Assembly (NCBI GenBank): GCA_030601485.1
Contig: JAUVTO010000005.1
Span: forward strand, 1 to 27,193
DNA: 27,193 nucleotides
Direction of reading: 5' to 3'
Source: Desulfobacterales bacterium
GTDB taxonomy: Bacteria; Desulfobacterota; Desulfobacteria; Desulfobacterales; UBA11574
Below the pieces are notes generated by a model, which was given only the letters and a program-made list of their open reading frames with translations, was not told the DNA's origin and searched no databases. This document shows positions 23,336 through 27,193 of the stretch, piece by piece; the stretch's first letter is position 1, and the number at the start of each line of letters is the position of its first letter. The translations under genes were made by a program, and so were the position numbers.

Positions 23336-25163
23336 AGATAAGGTTTCAGAAATTAAGAATACGGCCGATATCGTTGAAGTCGTTTCGGAAGTTGTGCTTC
23401 TGAAAAAGACCGGGAAAAACTACGTTGGCCTTTGCCCGTTCCACTCGGAAAAAACTCCATCTTTTACGGTTAGCCCGGAAAAACAGATATTCTATTGCTT
23501 CGGGTGTGCTGCGGGTGGGAATGTTTTTAGTTTTCTTATGAAACACGATGGCATTTCTTTTCCTGATGCTGCCAAAATGCTTGCCGTACGATATGGAATC
23601 GATATCCCGACCCATACACTGTCTCCGGAGCAAAAACGGCGAATAAGCCAAAGGGAAAGTCTTTTTGCCGTGAACAGACTGGCCATGGAGTTTTTTCGTA
23701 AGCAATTTCTTGATGCTATTTCAGAAAAACGAGCAATGGGATATGTTAAGAAACGGGGAATAAACAAAGAGATATTCGACAATTTTAATCTGGGGTATGC
23801 ACCTAAAGGTTGGGATAATCTATTACGCTTTTTAAAAAAAAAGAATATTTCTCTTGATCTTGTTGAAAAAGCCGGTCTGATTGTTTCAAGAAAAGAAAAG
23901 AGCGGTTTTTACGATCGTTTCAGAGATCGTTTAATATTCCCGATCTTTGATTTAAACATGCAGGCGATCGGTTTTGGCGGACGGGTAATGGATGATTCCC
24001 TGCCAAAATACCTTAATTCTCCGGAAACACCGGTATATAACAAAAGTCGTTCTTTATACGGTTTGCACTTGGCAAAAAAGAAATGCAGGGAGGATGAAAG
24101 GGTTTACATCGTCGAGGGATATTTTGATTTATTAGCACTTCATCAGCATGGTCTTCAGAATTCAGTTGCAACTTTAGGCACATCCCTTACACCAGAACAT
24201 GTTCAGCTTCTTAAGGGTTTTGTCGGAAAAGATGGCGGGGTAATACTTGTATTTGATTCAGACGATGCAGGTATCAAAGCATCCCAGAGAAGCATAGAGG
24301 TATTTGACAAAGCATATATTAATGCTCAAATTGTTGTTTTACCTGATGGATATGATCCGGATTCATATCTATTCGAATTCGGAATTGAATCCTTTCTGGA
24401 ACTCGTTTCCAGAGCCAAGGGTATTATCCCCTTTCTCATGGATTCCGCCGTGAAAAAGCACGGGCTTTCCATTGAAGGAAAAATCCGTGTGATTTCAGAG
24501 ATGAAAGAGCCTTTGGGATCGATTACTGATAACGTACGAAGATCTTTATATATCAAAGAACTTGCTGAGTGTATAAACATTGATGAATTCGCTGTTCTTG
24601 AAAAGATCAGGAAAATATCGCTTCGAAATAGAAATAGAGCGAAAAGGCCAACTTGGCCAAATACAGGGTTTGGCCTTGGCCGGCACAAAATGAGCGTTCC
24701 GGATAAGGCTCAAGAAAATATTTTTCAAGGCAAATGGGATAAGCTGGAGCGCCAGATCATAGCAATGATGCTTCAATTTCCTCAAATTTTATCTGAAATA
24801 AATGAGCGTAATATACTCGATTTTTTTGAAAATAATGCCTTAAAATCGATTGGACAATTGCTTTTAAAGCACAAAGATGAGTCAGAAATGCAATTATCCG
24901 ATATTATAAATTTAATTGAAAAAAAAGAACAAAGAAACATTGTCGCCTCTCTGGCAATTGAAGAAAATATATGGGATCATGACGCATGCATTGGTGTTAT
25001 CATCCGATTTGAGTCAATCCGAAGAAAAAATGTAAAGAAATTATTAGAAAAAATCAAAGCGGCGGAAAAGGACAACGACCTTGAGTTGCTTGCAAAATTA
25101 TTGAATCAAAAACAAAAAATGGCGCTATTAACTGAAAAAAAGAAAATGGCATTGTTAAAATAA
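23316..25163 (+). CDS. dnaG: DNA primase
   Basis: 615 residues. N-terminal zinc ribbon C40-x2-H43-x17-C61-x2-C64, RNA polymerase-like core with RLIFPIFD, TOPRIM motifs EGYFD (267-271) and DSDDAG (314-319), and a divergent helical C-terminal part (about 450-615) expected to bind the replicative helicase. It makes RNA primers at replication forks. Only TTG starts are available: TTG 23307 directly abuts the GGAGG (23302-23306), whereas TTG 23316 is 9 bases away and gives MTIYIPEDKVSEIKNTADIV, matching the family start. rpoD follows 39 bases after the stop, the classic primase-sigma operon, here without rpsU. Confidence 0.96.
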   Translation: MTIYIPEDKVSEIKNTADIVEVVSEVVLLKKTGKNYVGLCPFHSEKTPSFTVSPEKQIFYCFGCAAGGNVFSFLMKHDGISFPDAAKMLAVRYGIDIPTHTLSPEQKRRISQRESLFAVNRLAMEFFRKQFLDAISEKRAMGYVKKRGINKEIFDNFNLGYAPKGWDNLLRFLKKKNISLDLVEKAGLIVSRKEKSGFYDRFRDRLIFPIFDLNMQAIGFGGRVMDDSLPKYLNSPETPVYNKSRSLYGLHLAKKKCREDERVYIVEGYFDLLALHQHGLQNSVATLGTSLTPEHVQLLKGFVGKDGGVILVFDSDDAGIKASQRSIEVFDKAYINAQIVVLPDGYDPDSYLFEFGIESFLELVSRAKGIIPFLMDSAVKKHGLSIEGKIRVISEMKEPLGSITDNVRRSLYIKELAECINIDEFAVLEKIRKISLRNRNRAKRPTWPNTGFGLGRHKMSVPDKAQENIFQGKWDKLERQIIAMMLQFPQILSEINERNILDFFENNALKSIGQLLLKHKDESEMQLSDIINLIEKKEQRNIVASLAIEENIWDHDACIGVIIRFESIRRKNVKKLLEKIKAAEKDNDLELLAKLLNQKQKMALLTEKKKMALLK

Positions 25164-25202
25164 TAAAAAGAAACGACCGGAGTCTGCAGGAGGCTAAAGT
25201 TT

Positions 25203-26972
25203 ATGGCAAAGAAATCTGCTAAGAATCGAAAAAAAACAAGAAAGATTCCCAAAAAGACTCTTGAAAAGTTGATTTCCAAAGGCAAACACCAAGGGTTTTT
25301 AACTTATGATGAAATTAATAAGGCGCTTCCGGATGATATGCTTGCCGAACAGATTGATGAAACCCTGATTATGTTTGATGATCATGATATCGAAATAGTA
25401 GACGAAAAGAAGAATAAGTTGCCAACCAAAGTAAAAAAGGTCAAGATTTCTGACACTTCTGTTTCTGATTATGGTTCCGTAACCGATCCTGTTAAAATGT
25501 ATTTGAGAGAGATGGGCTTGGTGACCCTTTTGAGTCGAGAGGGAGAGGTTGTTATCGCAAAGGAGATAGAAGCCGGTGAGCAGGAAATTTTAAAAGCACT
25601 GATAGATACGACCATAGGGGTAGAATGCATTTTAGAACTCGGGAGAAAGATAGAAAACGGCGAGTTGCGCCCCAGGCGAGTTTTAAGAGATGTACGGGAG
25701 ATTGAAGAGGGGGATGCATATGTTGAGGAAGCGATTCAGATCGAAAATTATTTAAGTACCGTCCGTTTAATTAAATCTATTGATGATGAAAACAGAACAT
25801 ACAGGGAAAAACTTTTTTCTTCTGATCCGGACCTCGTTGAAAAGCGTCGTATAAGAAGGTGTATCTCTCGCAGGAATAAAAAAATTTTCGACTTGCTTAA
25901 AGATTGGCGTTTTGAAATAGGCGTTTTAGATAAAATCGATAAGCTTATCCGGGAGCAGATAGAATGGATGGATTCCATGAATCGAATGATTTTGATGTGT
26001 GCGGATAAAGTTAATGCATCAATCACAGAGATTCGTTCCAACCTTAAAACAAAGAGTAAGTTTGTCAAATGGCTCAGTTCCCGTTGTGATCTATCCAAAG
26101 ATGAAATCGTTGTACTGTTTGAAGACCTGAAAAATATTCAGGATCAGCTTACTGGAAGGGAATATGCCATTAAAGCAAAAAACAGGACATTAAAAAGAAT
26201 TGTGTCTAATATTGGAGAAGGGCGCTTTAGAGCAAAACTCGCCAAAAGTGAGCTGACCAAGGCCAATTTACGTCTGGTGGTCAGTATAGCAAAAAAATAT
26301 ACCAACAGAGGCCTTCAGTTTTTAGATTTGATCCAGGAAGGGAATGTCGGTCTTATGAAAGCCGTCGATAAATTCGAATATCGCCGTGGATATAAATTCA
26401 GTACATATGCCACATGGTGGATAAGACAGGCCATAACACGGGCAATCGCTGATCAGGCAAGAACCATCCGGATTCCGGTCCATATGATTGAAACAATAAA
26501 CAAACTTATTCGCACATCCAGGTACCTTGTACAGGAGCTTGGGCGAGAGCCCACTCCTGAAGAGATAGCGGAAAAGATGGAAATTCCCTTATTCAAAGTG
26601 CGTAAGGTTTTAAAGATTGCAAGAGAACCCATATCGCTGGAAACGCCTATCGGTGAGGAAGAGGATAGCCATCTTGGTGATTTCATAGAAGATAAAAAGT
26701 TCATGTTGCCTTCGGATGCTGCTGTAAGTCTGAACCTTGCCGAACAGACGAGGAAGGTCCTTGCAACATTGACCCCGCGTGAGGAAAAGGTGCTGCGTAT
26801 GCGGTTCGGTATCGGTGAAAAGGCGGACCATACTTTAGAAGAGGTGGGACAGGATTTTGCAGTAACACGTGAAAGGATCAGACAAATAGAAGCCAAAGCC
26901 CTGAGAAAACTTAGACATCCTACCAGAAGTCGAAAATTGAAAAGTTTTATTGAGGACATAGAGCAAACATAG
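25203..26972 (+). CDS. rpoD: RNA polymerase primary sigma factor (sigma-70)
   Basis: 589 residues. A basic N-terminus and region 1.1 (about 1-75), region 1.2 (DPVKMYLREMG, about 97-107), a group-1 non-conserved insert (about 140-330), region 2 (ANLRLVVSIAKKYTNRGLQFLDLIQEGN from 354, then YKFSTYATWWIRQAI, which melts and reads the -10), region 3 (about 435-510), and region 4 with helix-turn-helix TLEEVGQDFAVTRERIRQIE from 544, which reads the -35. The insert and region 1.1 identify the housekeeping sigma rather than a stress sigma. AGGAGG (25188-25193) is 9 bases upstream of the ATG. Co-transcribed with dnaG. A tRNA with its own promoter begins 51 bases after the stop. Confidence 0.97.
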   Translation: MAKKSAKNRKKTRKIPKKTLEKLISKGKHQGFLTYDEINKALPDDMLAEQIDETLIMFDDHDIEIVDEKKNKLPTKVKKVKISDTSVSDYGSVTDPVKMYLREMGLVTLLSREGEVVIAKEIEAGEQEILKALIDTTIGVECILELGRKIENGELRPRRVLRDVREIEEGDAYVEEAIQIENYLSTVRLIKSIDDENRTYREKLFSSDPDLVEKRRIRRCISRRNKKIFDLLKDWRFEIGVLDKIDKLIREQIEWMDSMNRMILMCADKVNASITEIRSNLKTKSKFVKWLSSRCDLSKDEIVVLFEDLKNIQDQLTGREYAIKAKNRTLKRIVSNIGEGRFRAKLAKSELTKANLRLVVSIAKKYTNRGLQFLDLIQEGNVGLMKAVDKFEYRRGYKFSTYATWWIRQAITRAIADQARTIRIPVHMIETINKLIRTSRYLVQELGREPTPEEIAEKMEIPLFKVRKVLKIAREPISLETPIGEEEDSHLGDFIEDKKFMLPSDAAVSLNLAEQTRKVLATLTPREEKVLRMRFGIGEKADHTLEEVGQDFAVTRERIRQIEAKALRKLRHPTRSRKLKSFIEDIEQT

Positions 26973-26973
26973 C

Positions 26974-27002
26974 TTGACAAAATAATTTTCTGAAGTTAGA
27001 TA
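26974..27002 (+). promoter_or_regulatory. Promoter for the CAT tRNA
   Basis: TTGACA (26974-26979) starts one base after the rpoD stop; after 17 bases comes TAGATA (26997-27002). Transcription would begin near 27009, about 15 bases before the tRNA. Confidence 0.6.
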
Positions 27003-27023
27003 ACTCATTTTCATGTTGCTATG

Positions 27024-27099
27024 GGGCCCATAGCTCAGTTGGCAGAGCCACCGGCTCATAACCGGTCGGTCCCTGGTTCGATCCCAGGTGGGCCCACCA
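27024..27099 (+). tRNA. tRNA with anticodon CAT (elongator Met or Ile2)
   Basis: 76 bases with encoded CCA. Acceptor GGGCCCA/TGGGCCC, D arm GCTC/GAGC, anticodon stem ACCGG/CCGGT with loop CTCATAA, T arm CCTGG/CCAGG. The first pair is G-C, so it is not the initiator, which has an unpaired first position. Choice between elongator Met and Ile2 (lysidine-modified) cannot be made by eye; the GGGCCC-type acceptor slightly recalls Ile2. The 94 bases after it to the window end show no gene. Confidence 0.9.
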
Positions 27100-27193
27100 T
27101 ATTAATCAACAGGCTCATTTATAAGCTCATATTTATTTTGCCCTGAAAAACCTGGTCTTTTGGGCCGGGTCAGAGTCCTCTGGTTCTGCCTGA

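Noticed and set aside
26453..26980. 175-codon minus-strand frame opposite rpoD
   Set aside because: Shadow of a strongly conserved gene; its translation has the serine- and leucine-rich look of antisense frames. Other long antisense frames (lon, leuB, dnaG) were rejected for the same reason.

Overview
The window is a chromosomal stretch of about 42% GC (estimated by eye) that looks like a free-living, Gram-negative, anaerobic Desulfobacterota genome, probably Desulfobacterales. This is inferred from three things: the mix of genes (FolE2 instead of FolE1, short phosphatidylserine decarboxylase next to PssA, TPR-bearing YcaO, PAS/GAF hybrid kinase), the outer-membrane lipoprotein and periplasmic PBP4, and the dispersed GTAAAAAGTC-type repeats. 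No taxonomic marker such as 16S rRNA is present. Almost everything is core chromosome; there is no plasmid, phage or transposase gene and no CRISPR array.

Left part (1-9545, all + strand): the tail of argF, then lon and tsaB. After a repeat-bearing gap with a promoter and a strong hairpin come psd and pssA, joined by an ATGA overlap (phosphatidylethanolamine synthesis). Then follow an isopropylmalate/isocitrate-type dehydrogenase, asd, greA, rpoZ, a TtcA-type tRNA thiolase and folE2, mostly overlapping or tightly spaced. folE2 collides end to end with dacB on the other strand.

Middle part (9542-14910): dtd and dacB form a minus-strand pair. They diverge from a large orphan hybrid histidine kinase, which is followed by algH/yqgE with its own promoter.

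Accessory-looking part (14911-20600): a roughly 600-base gap looks empty but carries a convincing, very short cysteine-rich gene (47 codons, minus strand) and a startless open frame that reads like a gene remnant. Next come a dynamin-like GTPase and an orphan ParA ATPase in tandem, facing a YcaO-TPR protein on the other strand. This is the least explained section.

Right part (20611-27193): tRNA-Ala(CGC), hisB, a lipoprotein with a CPxC knuckle, hisA, a MITE-like element flanked by AAGTAT direct repeats, then the dnaG-rpoD operon behind a promoter that overlaps a perfect 20-bp palindrome. A tRNA with anticodon CAT and its own promoter follows. Several starts were moved from the longest open frame to the codon with a proper ribosome binding site (tsaB, psd, dtd, the kinase, algH, parA, hisB, dnaG, folE2).
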